Part shown: in pieces, positions 21,094-28,347 of the stretch
Numbering within the stretch: the stretch's first letter is position 1
How the letters are laid out: each line of letters begins with the position of its first letter
Virus record (IMG/VR): IMGVR_UViG_3300032607_001125
Location: 1 to 36,161 of that record
From: a virus
Length of the DNA stretch: 36,161 bases
Strand: one strand, 5' to 3'
Notes under the pieces: model-generated
Told to the model about the DNA's origin: nothing
Seen by the model: only the letters and a program-made list of their open reading frames with translations
Databases searched by the model: none
Position numbers and translations under genes: made by a program

Positions 21094-22643
21094 GTGAACT
21101 AAAAAAATACACTGTAACTACTGAAGGCATTGAAGATACAGATTCTGTGTGGGATGACCTAATAACTGAAGGCTCTACTGTCGAGACTATTCCAAATAGA
21201 GTTGTAGAAGTGTCAAATGAAAGAGCAATAAACCCTAGAAATACCGAATATCTACTTACAGAAGAAGAAGCGCAGAAACTAAAAGAGGACCCTCGGGTTC
21301 AAGATGTAGTAAATTTAGAAGAGCTTGTACCTGTTAAGTTTGCCTTTCAAGATGGAACTTTTAATAAAACAGGTATTCAAGTAGGTGAAAAACAGAACTG
21401 GGGTCTTCTTCGTCATACATCTGCGACTAATGTTTTTGGAACAAGTACTGCAGATCCAGGTGGAACATATGACTATGTATTAGATGGTACTGGTGTAGAT
21501 GTAGTTATTATTGATAGTGGTATTCAAGCAAATCATCCAGAGTTTCAAGATGCTAACGGTGTAAGTAGAGTTAAAGAGATAAATTGGTTTACAGCAAGCG
21601 GTGTAGCTGGAACTATGCCTACTGCTCACTACACGGATTACGATGGCCATGGAACACACGTTGCTGGAACAATAGCTGGTAAAACATTTGGCTGGGCTAA
21701 AAATGCAGACATATACTCTATTAAACTTAGTGGACTTCAAGGCGCAACAGACCCTAACGGTGGAATAAGCTCAGCTAATACGTTTGACTGCATACTTGGT
21801 TGGCATAATGCAAAAACCAATGGAAGACCTACTATTATTAATAACAGCTGGGGATATAGAATTCTTTGGGATACATCTGCAAATGCTATGACTTTTGATG
21901 GAATATCTTTTTACGCAATAACTGGTGGATCTTATAGAACAACCCCTTGGGCTGGAAGTGCTAAAGACACAGGTAAAGGGCATACTGGAAGTTTATTTTT
22001 TGTAAATACCTATGCCTTTGAATATAAAGTTACCTCTGTGGATGCAGATATAGATTTACTAATTGCAGCAGGAGTTATTGTATGTAATGCAGCTGGTAAT
22101 ACTGGAATGAAGTCTGACATTTCTGGCGGAGTAGATTACGATAACTATATAACAGCCAATGCTGTAGGTAATGTTTATTATCACAGAGGAGCATCTCCAA
22201 ACTGTGGCAGCGGTGACGGTTTTGATGTTGGCTCAATGGGGCTTGATTTTAATTCAACAACTGAGGCAAGAAGTTCTTTTAGCGTTTGTGGTCCCGGAGT
22301 AGATGTTTATGCAGCTGGAGAAAACGTTATGAGTGCTATGAGCAATACAAACGTACATGGAGGCTCTACTTACTATCTGAATGCTTCATATAAACAGGGA
22401 GTAATCTCAGGTACATCTATGGCATCTCCTCAAGTAGCTGGCATATGCGCCCTACTTAAGCAAGCTCACCCAGATTGGAATCCAAGTCAGATAAAAAAAT
22501 GGATACTGGCCAATTCCCAGTCGATTCTATATACTACTGGCCTGATCAATGATTATACGAGTACTTTAAGCGTTCAAGGTGGAGATGTAAAAATAATCTA
22601 CATGCCCATGAAGGGGCAAAAAAGGTATACAATTTCAGGATAG
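21090..22643 (+). CDS. Subtilisin-like serine protease (peptidase S8)
   Basis: The 517-aa protein has the full S8 catalytic set: Asp142 in VVIIDSG, His187 in DGHGTHVAG, Asn337 in NAAGN (oxyanion hole) and Ser443 in GTSMASPQVAG. Residues about 35-75 (NTEYLLTEEEAQKLKEDPRV) look like an I9-type propeptide, which in subtilases assists folding and keeps the enzyme inactive until cleaved. No signal peptide is evident. It ends the fibre cassette and overlaps the preceding gene by ATGA. Possible roles are maturation of fibre or tail proteins, or degradation of host-surface protein during adsorption; context favours one of these over a cytoplasmic role. S8 peptidases are uncommon but known in large phages. 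Confidence 0.88.
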   Translation: MSELKKYTVTTEGIEDTDSVWDDLITEGSTVETIPNRVVEVSNERAINPRNTEYLLTEEEAQKLKEDPRVQDVVNLEELVPVKFAFQDGTFNKTGIQVGEKQNWGLLRHTSATNVFGTSTADPGGTYDYVLDGTGVDVVIIDSGIQANHPEFQDANGVSRVKEINWFTASGVAGTMPTAHYTDYDGHGTHVAGTIAGKTFGWAKNADIYSIKLSGLQGATDPNGGISSANTFDCILGWHNAKTNGRPTIINNSWGYRILWDTSANAMTFDGISFYAITGGSYRTTPWAGSAKDTGKGHTGSLFFVNTYAFEYKVTSVDADIDLLIAAGVIVCNAAGNTGMKSDISGGVDYDNYITANAVGNVYYHRGASPNCGSGDGFDVGSMGLDFNSTTEARSSFSVCGPGVDVYAAGENVMSAMSNTNVHGGSTYYLNASYKQGVISGTSMASPQVAGICALLKQAHPDWNPSQIKKWILANSQSILYTTGLINDYTSTLSVQGGDVKIIYMPMKGQKRYTISG

Positions 22644-22668
22644 ACCCTATATAACGAAAAGAGATAAA

Positions 22669-23253
22669 ATGACTGAAGACTATGTAAACTGGTTTAAGAA
22701 TGATGGACAGACAAATTTTGCTACATTTCTTTTAAAGAACTACGTTCCCGGTAAGCCAGCTAAGTATCTACAAGTTGGGGCGTATACAGGGGATGCCTCA
22801 CTTTGGGTTTATGAGAACCTACTTAAGAATTCAAACTCTGTTTTAGTAGATATTGACACATGGGAGGGTTCTGACGAGCCTGTTCATCATAAAATGAATT
22901 GGCAAACTGTGGAGTCCTTGTATGATGAAAAGGTTGCAGAAGGATTAAAAGATAAAAAGATTGTTAAGTTTAAAGGCACCAGCGATGAGTTTTTTAGATC
23001 TAATACTGAAAAGTTTGACTTTATATATGTTGACGGTGACCATACCGCTTACGGTGTCCTCAAAGATGCAATTGCTGCATATGAATGCTTAGAGGTCGGA
23101 GGGATCATCGGCTTTGATGATTACGAGTGGTCTGCTGGTTTAGGGGTTAGAAAAGAGCCAAAAATGGCAATTGATGCCTTTAGCAACATTTATGGCGATA
23201 GAGTTGTAGAGATATTTAAAGGATATCAGCGGTGGTTTAGGAAAATAGGGTAG
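22669..23253 (+). CDS. Class I SAM-dependent methyltransferase-like protein
   Basis: The 194-aa product shows a Rossmann methyltransferase layout: motif I at about 33-41 (YLQVGAYTG), an acidic strand end VDID (60-63), FIYVDGDH (118-125) and GGIIGFDDYEW (144-154). The pattern fits the Methyltransf_24-type families, which act on small molecules or sugars. Substrate cannot be read from sequence. It follows the protease by 25 bases with a weak purine-rich ribosome site (AAGAGAT). Nearby glycosyltransferase and halogenase genes suggest involvement in modifying a glycan or small molecule, but that is inference. Confidence 0.7.
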   Translation: MTEDYVNWFKNDGQTNFATFLLKNYVPGKPAKYLQVGAYTGDASLWVYENLLKNSNSVLVDIDTWEGSDEPVHHKMNWQTVESLYDEKVAEGLKDKKIVKFKGTSDEFFRSNTEKFDFIYVDGDHTAYGVLKDAIAAYECLEVGGIIGFDDYEWSAGLGVRKEPKMAIDAFSNIYGDRVVEIFKGYQRWFRKIG

Positions 23254-23279
23254 ACTAGGAAATAACAAAAGGAGACACA

Positions 23280-23474
23280 ATGAGTAAGTATACGAAACCA
23301 GATCAAACAGCAAAAGTAAAGACACGTCTTTATACATATCACATCACAATGGATGTACAGGTTCTTGCTAGTAATTCAGAGGAAGCAGACTCTTTACTGG
23401 ATAACCAAGGCGGGTATGTAAGTACAAGAAGAGTTCTTTTAGTTAGCGACGCAGCTGTATTCGAGGAGGAGTAG
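23280..23474 (+). CDS. Small hypothetical protein (64 aa)
   Basis: ATG 23280 follows a strong AAAAGGAGA (23267-23275). The protein (MSKYTKPDQTAKVKTRLYTY start) has a basic N-terminus, a beta-rich middle (YTYHITMDVQVLASN) and an acidic end (VFEEE). No family was recognised. It is spaced tightly before the Cys-rich gene at 23483 and is likely cotranscribed. Confidence 0.6.
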   Translation: MSKYTKPDQTAKVKTRLYTYHITMDVQVLASNSEEADSLLDNQGGYVSTRRVLLVSDAAVFEEE

Positions 23475-23482
23475 AGGATACA

Positions 23483-23719
23483 ATGCTTAACGGTAGAAAA
23501 TGGTCTAGAGGAGCACGCCCTTGGGATCTATTAGACTCAGAGATAGGTAGAGTTTCAGAAGTAGTTCAAAAAGAAAGACTTTCTATTTGTGAAAAATGCC
23601 CTCTTCTTAATCCTGTTATGAAAACTTGCGCTGAATGCGGATGCTTTATGGCTGTTAAAACCAAACTACCTAATGCTTTTTGTCCTATAGGCAAATGGGG
23701 AGAAAGTGTGAAAGAATAG
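23483..23719 (+). CDS. Small Cys-rich putative zinc-binding phage protein
   Basis: This 78-aa protein contains six Cys residues: Cys36, Cys39, Cys49, Cys52, Cys54 and Cys67, in the order CEKC...CAECGC...CPIGKW. The arrangement matches a small phage protein type with a C-x2-C...C-x2-C-x-C...CP..KW layout and is expected to bind zinc. Such proteins occur near tail and adhesin genes in large phages; function is unknown. ATG 23483 is preceded by GAGGAGGAGTAGAGG, giving several overlapping ribosome-binding options. Confidence 0.7.
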   Translation: MLNGRKWSRGARPWDLLDSEIGRVSEVVQKERLSICEKCPLLNPVMKTCAECGCFMAVKTKLPNAFCPIGKWGESVKE

Positions 23720-23762
23720 CTTTATAAAATATATACAATAGCAGTATTACTTAGGAGACAAA
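23720..23762 (+). promoter_or_regulatory. AT-rich leader with possible -10 / late-promoter-like motifs
   Basis: The 43 bases before the glycosyltransferase contain TATAAAAT (23723-23730) and TATACAAT (23732-23739), then a clear AGGAGA ribosome site about 7 bases before ATG. Either motif could be a -10 or a T4-like late element, but no -35 stands out and base composition makes chance matches likely. Confidence 0.2.
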
Positions 23763-24818
23763 ATGAAAGTAGCTATCTACACGATTGCGCTTAATGAGCG
23801 TCAGTTTGTCGATAAGTGGTTTGAAGCATCGAAAGATGCAGACTACCTTCTTATTGCTGATACTGGTTCTACAGATGGAACGATAGAGCGTGCCCGAGAG
23901 CTTGGGATAAATGTTGTAGATGTGAGAGTTGCTCCTTGGAGATTTGATGACTCACGCAATGCTGCTTTAGCTGCACTCCCTATTGATATTGATATGTGTA
24001 TCTCTTTAGATATGGATGAAGTGATTACTCCTAATTGGAGAGAGCTCTTAGAACCAGCTTTTGAACGTGGAGTAACTCGTCCTCGCTACAAGCACATCTG
24101 GTCTTGGAATGAAGACGGCACTCCTGGTTTGGAATTCAGTTATGATCACATTCATGCTCGTAAGGGCTATCGCTGGCGTCATCCTGTCCACGAGTGTCTT
24201 TATGTTTACGGTATGGAAGAGAAACAAGAGTGGATTGAAGGTCTAGAAACACATCATCACCCGGATCCATCTAAATCTCGTTCTCAATACCTACCACTTC
24301 TTGCTCTTTCAGTAAAAGAAGATCCCTACAATGATCGCAATGCTTTTTATTATGGACGTGAGCTTTATTTCTACGGACACCACGCTGAAGCTGCAGCAGA
24401 GTTAAAACGTCATTTAGATCTTCCAACAGCGCACTGGGCACCAGAGCGTGCAGCATCTATGCGTTTTATTGCTAAATCAGTTCCAGCAGAAGCAGAGATC
24501 TGGTTGCGTAGAGCAATCGAACAAGCTCCAGGTAGAAGAGAACCTTGGGTAGATCTTGCAAAAATGTATTACGAACGCAACGACTGGGTTAAATCTCTCG
24601 ACTGTGCAAGAGAGGCTCTTGCTATTAAAGAAAAACCCCTCGAGTATCTCTGTGAAGCAGAAGCTTGGGGAGCAGCACCGCATGATTATGCAGCTATAGC
24701 ATGCTATAACTTAAGTATGTATAGTGATGCCTTGATTTATGCTGAGACAGCAACTAGTATTGATCCGTTAGATGAAAGATTAAAACTGAACTTACAATTC
24801 TGTAAAGATATGATGTAA
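23763..24818 (+). CDS. Family 2 glycosyltransferase with helical-repeat C-terminus
   Basis: The 351-aa protein has a GT-A/GT2 catalytic domain in its first half. It starts with YTIALNE; TGSTDGT at 34-40 is the nucleotide-sugar loop, and SLDMDE at 81-86 provides the DxD metal site. The C-terminal half (about 190-351) is alpha-helical with TPR-like character (WLRRAIEQAP, SLDCAREALAI, ALIYAETATSIDP). This combination is typical of bacterial and phage GT2 proteins that glycosylate surface polymers or proteins. AGGAGA precedes the start. In this context it may glycosylate virion proteins or alter host surface glycans; the acceptor is unknown. Confidence 0.85.
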   Translation: MKVAIYTIALNERQFVDKWFEASKDADYLLIADTGSTDGTIERARELGINVVDVRVAPWRFDDSRNAALAALPIDIDMCISLDMDEVITPNWRELLEPAFERGVTRPRYKHIWSWNEDGTPGLEFSYDHIHARKGYRWRHPVHECLYVYGMEEKQEWIEGLETHHHPDPSKSRSQYLPLLALSVKEDPYNDRNAFYYGRELYFYGHHAEAAAELKRHLDLPTAHWAPERAASMRFIAKSVPAEAEIWLRRAIEQAPGRREPWVDLAKMYYERNDWVKSLDCAREALAIKEKPLEYLCEAEAWGAAPHDYAAIACYNLSMYSDALIYAETATSIDPLDERLKLNLQFCKDMM

Positions 24819-24844
24819 CTTCTAGCGACTATGAGGACATGTGT

Positions 24845-25549
24845 ATGAGTAAAAAAACTATTAAATTTGGTGCACAGCTAGATTGGTTAGAAAAACCAAA
24901 CCCTAGTCGCGTTCATATACCAGAGTGGTATAAGAAAGTACCTCTTTGGTCTAGATCTGGAAAACCAGAAATTAGATCAGACGGAGGCAACGCTACTGTT
25001 AAATCATGTCCACCTTTTCTTGATAGTTTCTTAACTGGATACACTGTAGAGTTGTGGCAAGACATACAGATTGAGAAATCAGATCGAAACGACGAAATTA
25101 ATATTACTTGGGGGTTAGAAGAAGCACCAGTAGTAACTAATAGAGATCCAGAACTTACTAAAGGATTCCCAATGCCTTCCGAGTATAGAGATATACATTT
25201 TATATGGAAAAGTCCTTACGCAATGCAGACACCAAAAGGTTATAGTTTATTGATTACCCATCCTTTAAATAGACTAGATCTTCCTTTTACTACTTTAAGC
25301 GCTGTAGTAGACGCAGATAAATATCCTATATCTGACGGATCAATTCCATTTTTTCTTAAAAAAGATTTTTACGGGATAATAAAAAAAGGAACTCCGCTAT
25401 TTCAAGTTATTCCCTTTAAAAGAGACGAGTGGAATTCAGAAATGAGCGAAGAGTTATTTATTGAAGCTAGAATATATTCTAAAAAGTCTAGAAGTATCGT
25501 TAGTGGTTTTTATAAAAACTTTCAGTGGAGCAAGAAGACATATACATAA
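24845..25549 (+). CDS. Unrecognised conserved-type phage protein (234 aa)
   Basis: Start chosen at ATG 24845 because GAGG at 24833-24836 lies eight bases upstream. The ATG at 24839 would be only two bases from it and would add MC. The protein shows IPEWYKKVP near the N-terminus, then SCPPFLDSFLTGYT, WKSPYAMQTPKGYSLLITHP (about 120-139), PFFLKKDFYG and KKGTPLFQVIPFKRDEW. This WxxxTPxGYSxLxxHPxN...GTPxxQxxPFxR layout is a recurring phage hypothetical, beta-rich and possibly a jelly-roll-type fold. I cannot assign a reaction. It lies 59 bases before the halogenase-like gene, so cotranscription and a shared pathway are plausible. Confidence 0.6.
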   Translation: MSKKTIKFGAQLDWLEKPNPSRVHIPEWYKKVPLWSRSGKPEIRSDGGNATVKSCPPFLDSFLTGYTVELWQDIQIEKSDRNDEINITWGLEEAPVVTNRDPELTKGFPMPSEYRDIHFIWKSPYAMQTPKGYSLLITHPLNRLDLPFTTLSAVVDADKYPISDGSIPFFLKKDFYGIIKKGTPLFQVIPFKRDEWNSEMSEELFIEARIYSKKSRSIVSGFYKNFQWSKKTYT

Positions 25550-25608
25550 TCATTAATACTTTATATACTTAAATTTATTATATAAATCTATCTTTAGGGA
25601 AGGCGTAA
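25550..25608 (+). promoter_or_regulatory. AT-rich intergenic with possible late-promoter-like element
   Basis: The 59-bp gap is almost entirely A/T. TATAAATC at 25581-25588 differs by one base from the T4-type late promoter TATAAATA and lies 20 bases upstream of the halogenase start. AGGGAAGG at 25596-25603 is the ribosome site, five bases before ATG. The promoter call is weak because of base composition. Confidence 0.25.
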
Positions 25609-27117
25609 ATGAAAATTGTTATTGCTGGAGGCGGCACGGCTGGCTGGCTGGCTGCATTTGCATTACATAAAGCTAACCCTAACAGGCATGAAATAACTGT
25701 TGTTGAGTCAGAAAAAATTGGAATTATAGGTGCTGGCGAAGCTACTAGCGGTTTACTGTATGACCTACTGTCAGGTGTAATGTTTACTAATGATGGAACA
25801 GTAAATGGATTCTCAGAGCCTTTTGATTTCCAGCATTTTATGAAAGAAGTAGGTGGAATACCTAAGTATGCTTTAGAGCATATCAACTGGGCAAAAGATA
25901 AAGGTAGTTACTGGGCACCTATTGAAGGATCTGAAACTTGGAAACAGACTCCCGATTATTTGTTTAATTACGCAGTTAGTGAGTTTGGGATTAAAAAAGC
26001 ATATCTATCTAGCACAATAGGTCAATGTTATGATCTAAATAAGGTACCAAATGGAGCTTATGGATTTCAATTTGATGGCTTAAAAGTTGGAAAATATATA
26101 AAAAAATATTTATTAAATAGCACGAAAACTACTAGCATAGATGCAATTATTATGGATTCTTATATAAATTCTAAAGGGTTAGTAGAGAATATAGTTTTAG
26201 ACAACGGGCAAACTATTTACGGTGACTTCTTTATAGACTCTTCTGGTTTTGCAAAAGTTATTTCTAAAAAACTTGATATGGGATGGGTAAGCTATAAAGA
26301 TTGTTTGCTAGTAGATAGGGCTATGCCATTCTTAACACCTTATGCTGAAGACGAGAAGATAAAGCCAGTGACTCAAGCCTACGCTATGTCATCAGGGTGG
26401 ATCTGGAGAACTCCTACTAGATACCGTAGAGGTAATGGCTATGCATACAATAGTCAATTTATCTCGGATGAAGATGCAAAGCTTGAAGCAGAAAAATTAG
26501 TAGGACATGAGATAGAGCCGATAAAGTTTATTCAGTATGATTCAGGTAGAGTTAAAGAGTTCTGGAAGGGAAACGTTCTTACTATAGGACTTGCTGGTTC
26601 ATTTTTAGAACCTTTAGAGGCAACTTCTATTCATGGAACTGTACTTCAACTATATACTTTTTGTAGCGAGTATCTGACTAAAGATATCGAGACAACTTTA
26701 AACCCTGCATCAATAAGAAACTACAATAAGAAAACTGTAGAGATGTATGAATATTATAAAGATTTCACTGTATTGCACTATCAAGGTGGTAGGGAGGACT
26801 CAGAGTTTTGGCGTCATATTAAGAATGAAAAAATAACTACCCCTGTTGTTCAAGACTATATTGAAAAATCTAAGAGCAAAATACCTTCTACTATGTATTT
26901 TGCAGATTACTGGAACACAGACACCTTGTGGAAGTGGAGCCTTGCAGGTCTAGGGTTGATGACCGAAAAACAAGCTCTAGACGAGCTATTAGATGCTAAT
27001 AAGTATGAATATGCAAAAGATCATTACGAATACTTTGTAATGGAAACAAAAAACTCTGTGCAGGATAATTATCCATTTGAGGTAAACGTGTCTATGTTTT
27101 TAGACGAGCTTAAATAA
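25609..27117 (+). CDS. Flavin-dependent tryptophan-halogenase-like protein
   Basis: The 502-aa protein has the family hallmarks. The FAD-binding GGGTAGW lies at 7-13 and GAGEAT at 41-46. Lys86 in GIPKYALEHINW matches the catalytic lysine that forms the chloramine or hypohalous acid adduct (Lys79 in PrnA). The signature WIWRTP (WxWxxP) lies at 264-269, and FLEPLEATSI at 332-341 matches the PLExTxI loop near the halide and substrate sites. Length fits the family (about 500-540 aa). Such enzymes need FADH2 from a reductase, which is absent here and presumably supplied by the host. Substrate could be tryptophan, an indole or a peptide. Related genes are known in cyanophages; their role is unsettled. 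Its 3' end overlaps the convergent gene by 8 bp. Confidence 0.85.
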   Translation: MKIVIAGGGTAGWLAAFALHKANPNRHEITVVESEKIGIIGAGEATSGLLYDLLSGVMFTNDGTVNGFSEPFDFQHFMKEVGGIPKYALEHINWAKDKGSYWAPIEGSETWKQTPDYLFNYAVSEFGIKKAYLSSTIGQCYDLNKVPNGAYGFQFDGLKVGKYIKKYLLNSTKTTSIDAIIMDSYINSKGLVENIVLDNGQTIYGDFFIDSSGFAKVISKKLDMGWVSYKDCLLVDRAMPFLTPYAEDEKIKPVTQAYAMSSGWIWRTPTRYRRGNGYAYNSQFISDEDAKLEAEKLVGHEIEPIKFIQYDSGRVKEFWKGNVLTIGLAGSFLEPLEATSIHGTVLQLYTFCSEYLTKDIETTLNPASIRNYNKKTVEMYEYYKDFTVLHYQGGREDSEFWRHIKNEKITTPVVQDYIEKSKSKIPSTMYFADYWNTDTLWKWSLAGLGLMTEKQALDELLDANKYEYAKDHYEYFVMETKNSVQDNYPFEVNVSMFLDELK

Positions 27118-27454
27118 AGTGTTTTACAAGAAACGTTACTGCAAGAACACTCCATAAAATATTAAACCAAATCAAAGTTGGAAGAGTTTTAATAGTCGCT
27201 GACCAGATCAGCAGGATACTTGTGATTAGTGCAAAGATATAAAGCCACCATATAGAGATACCAAAAAGCAGTCCTGGAATGATGATTAAGGCTTTTGTTG
27301 TAAAAGCACAGAACTCAACTGTATTGGGGATATTCCAATAAGCTTTTGTCTTCATTGTTTTTAAGGCAGTAATCCATTGAAAATGCTTTTTTACATTCCC
27401 ATCAAATACCTCTGCGTTAGTGAAGAAGTTTGGATCCTTATAGTTTTTTGTCAT
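27110..27454 (-). CDS. Small integral membrane protein
   Basis: The 114-aa protein has a soluble N-terminal part (about 1-48) followed by hydrophobic stretches at about 50-69, 68-86 and 91-110. These are two or three transmembrane segments rich in Ile, Leu and Trp. Its ATG overlaps the WhiB stop (ATGA at 27451-27454), indicating translational coupling. The 3' end overlaps the halogenase-like gene in convergent orientation by 8 bp. No family was recognised. Possibilities include host-membrane modification, superinfection exclusion or lysis control; the three-helix shape with Trp-rich segments could fit a holin-like protein, but no endolysin is seen nearby, so no function is assigned. Confidence 0.65.
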   Translation of the reverse strand: MTKNYKDPNFFTNAEVFDGNVKKHFQWITALKTMKTKAYWNIPNTVEFCAFTTKALIIIPGLLFGISIWWLYIFALITSILLIWSATIKTLPTLIWFNILWSVLAVTFLVKHFI

Positions 27455-27936
27455 TTTTTCCCTTTTTTAGTCTTGTCGGTTTTCTCTGTACGTTCTAGTT
27501 TATAGGCTTCAACTGCATTTGCGCTAGTACGGCTTCTCCACGAGAAGTTACATTCAGTACAGGTAACTACCTTTGCCGTGGTCCAACGACCGCCATTAGG
27601 TAGCTCTTCTATAGATGTCTCGAGTTTAGATGGGCGAGCTGTGCAGTACGGGCAGTTAGGAAATCTGCGTCGTCTTGTCTCTTCACCGTTATAAGATACA
27701 GAGAGTGTTCTACGAATGTCAACCTCATCTTTACCACCCCAGATGCCCCAGATCTGACGGTGCTCTAGAGCCCACTGGAGACACTGTGAGCGCACAGGGC
27801 ACTCAAAGCACATGTTCTTAGCTGAGTATTTTTCTGCAGGTTCTTTGGAGAAGAACCAGTCAACTGATTCTTTATTCTTAGGATCGGCGCACAGACCGTC
27901 TCGTTGCCACTCTAGGTTGTCAGCTGGTTTCCACAT
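27451..27936 (-). CDS. whiB: WhiB-family iron-sulfur regulator with extra C-terminal zinc ribbon
   Basis: The 161-aa protein has the WhiB core: Cys16 (GLCADP), Cys43, Cys46 and Cys52 (MCFECPVRSQC) for a [4Fe-4S] cluster, then GIWGG at 64-68 and the basic segment RRTL / TRRRRF. WhiB proteins bind sigma factor region 4 and control transcription in Actinobacteria, and mycobacteriophages carry versions that alter host gene expression. Here a second module follows at about 92-135: CPYC (95-98) and CTEC (126-129), a zinc-ribbon-like pair absent from usual short WhiB proteins. A Lys/Thr-rich tail ends it. No clear Shine-Dalgarno precedes the ATG, so a short-leader or leaderless transcript is possible. 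It is coupled to the downstream membrane protein. Confidence 0.88.
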   Translation of the reverse strand: MWKPADNLEWQRDGLCADPKNKESVDWFFSKEPAEKYSAKNMCFECPVRSQCLQWALEHRQIWGIWGGKDEVDIRRTLSVSYNGEETRRRRFPNCPYCTARPSKLETSIEELPNGGRWTTAKVVTCTECNFSWRSRTSANAVEAYKLERTEKTDKTKKGKK

Positions 27937-27995
27937 ATAGACTATATTAGACTATAGAGTATAAAACCGCTCGACTATAGACTATAGAGTATTCA
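27937..27995 (-). promoter_or_regulatory. Candidate whiB promoter/operator with CTATAG repeats
   Basis: The 59 bp between whiB and the upstream gene contain two exact 13-bp copies of GACTATAGAGTAT (27950-27962 and 27980-27992), 30 bp apart. Extra GACTATA copies lie at 27940 and 27973. The palindrome CTATAG occurs three times (27952, 27975, 27982). On the - strand TATACT at 27958-27963 could act as a -10, leaving a leader of about 15 bases. The even repeat spacing and palindromic core suggest an operator, perhaps autoregulatory; this is inference. Confidence 0.4.
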
Positions 27996-28331
27996 CTATA
28001 TTTCTACCCATGTAGTTGCGAGTGCTACCCCTACAACATCTCCATACTCTGTCTCTCCCGAATCATCGCAGACAGTAAACTCTAGCTCTTCATCTATTAG
28101 TCCAGACCACCCATGCGCTGGAGTTGCTTTATCTATCATATTAAATCCATCGCCTAAGGAGACTGCAATACCGTCTCTTTGTAGAGCTGAGGCAAGAGCT
28201 CTGCGTACTAAATCATTTTCTAAATCGATATGATCAAAAGTGTAGTAAACAGTAGAGTATGAGAGTTGTTCGTTGTAGCCATTTCCACCCCACTCAGACC
28301 AGAGATGCTGGCCGTGTCTTTCGTCTTTAAT
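27996..28331 (-). CDS. Hypothetical protein with apparent ATT start (111 aa)
   Basis: An open frame of 112 codons fills what otherwise looks like a 400-bp gap. No ATG, GTG, TTG or CTG lies between the upstream in-frame TAG and an internal Met at residue 64. A perfect AAAGGAG (28338-28344) sits six bases before ATT at 28329-28331, so ATT is the most likely initiator. The product would read (M)KDERHGQHLWSEWGGNGYNE and continue through an alpha segment (LVRRALASALQRDG), GDGFNMID and an acidic beta C-terminus ending TTWVEI. Composition and codon use look normal for the region. No family was recognised. The alternative is a gene broken at its start, or a sequencing error. It lies 16 bases after the preceding stop in the same operon. 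Confidence 0.65.
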   Translation of the reverse strand: MKDERHGQHLWSEWGGNGYNEQLSYSTVYYTFDHIDLENDLVRRALASALQRDGIAVSLGDGFNMIDKATPAHGWSGLIDEELEFTVCDDSGETEYGDVVGVALATTWVEI

Positions 28332-28347
28332 CTCTATCTCCTTTAAA

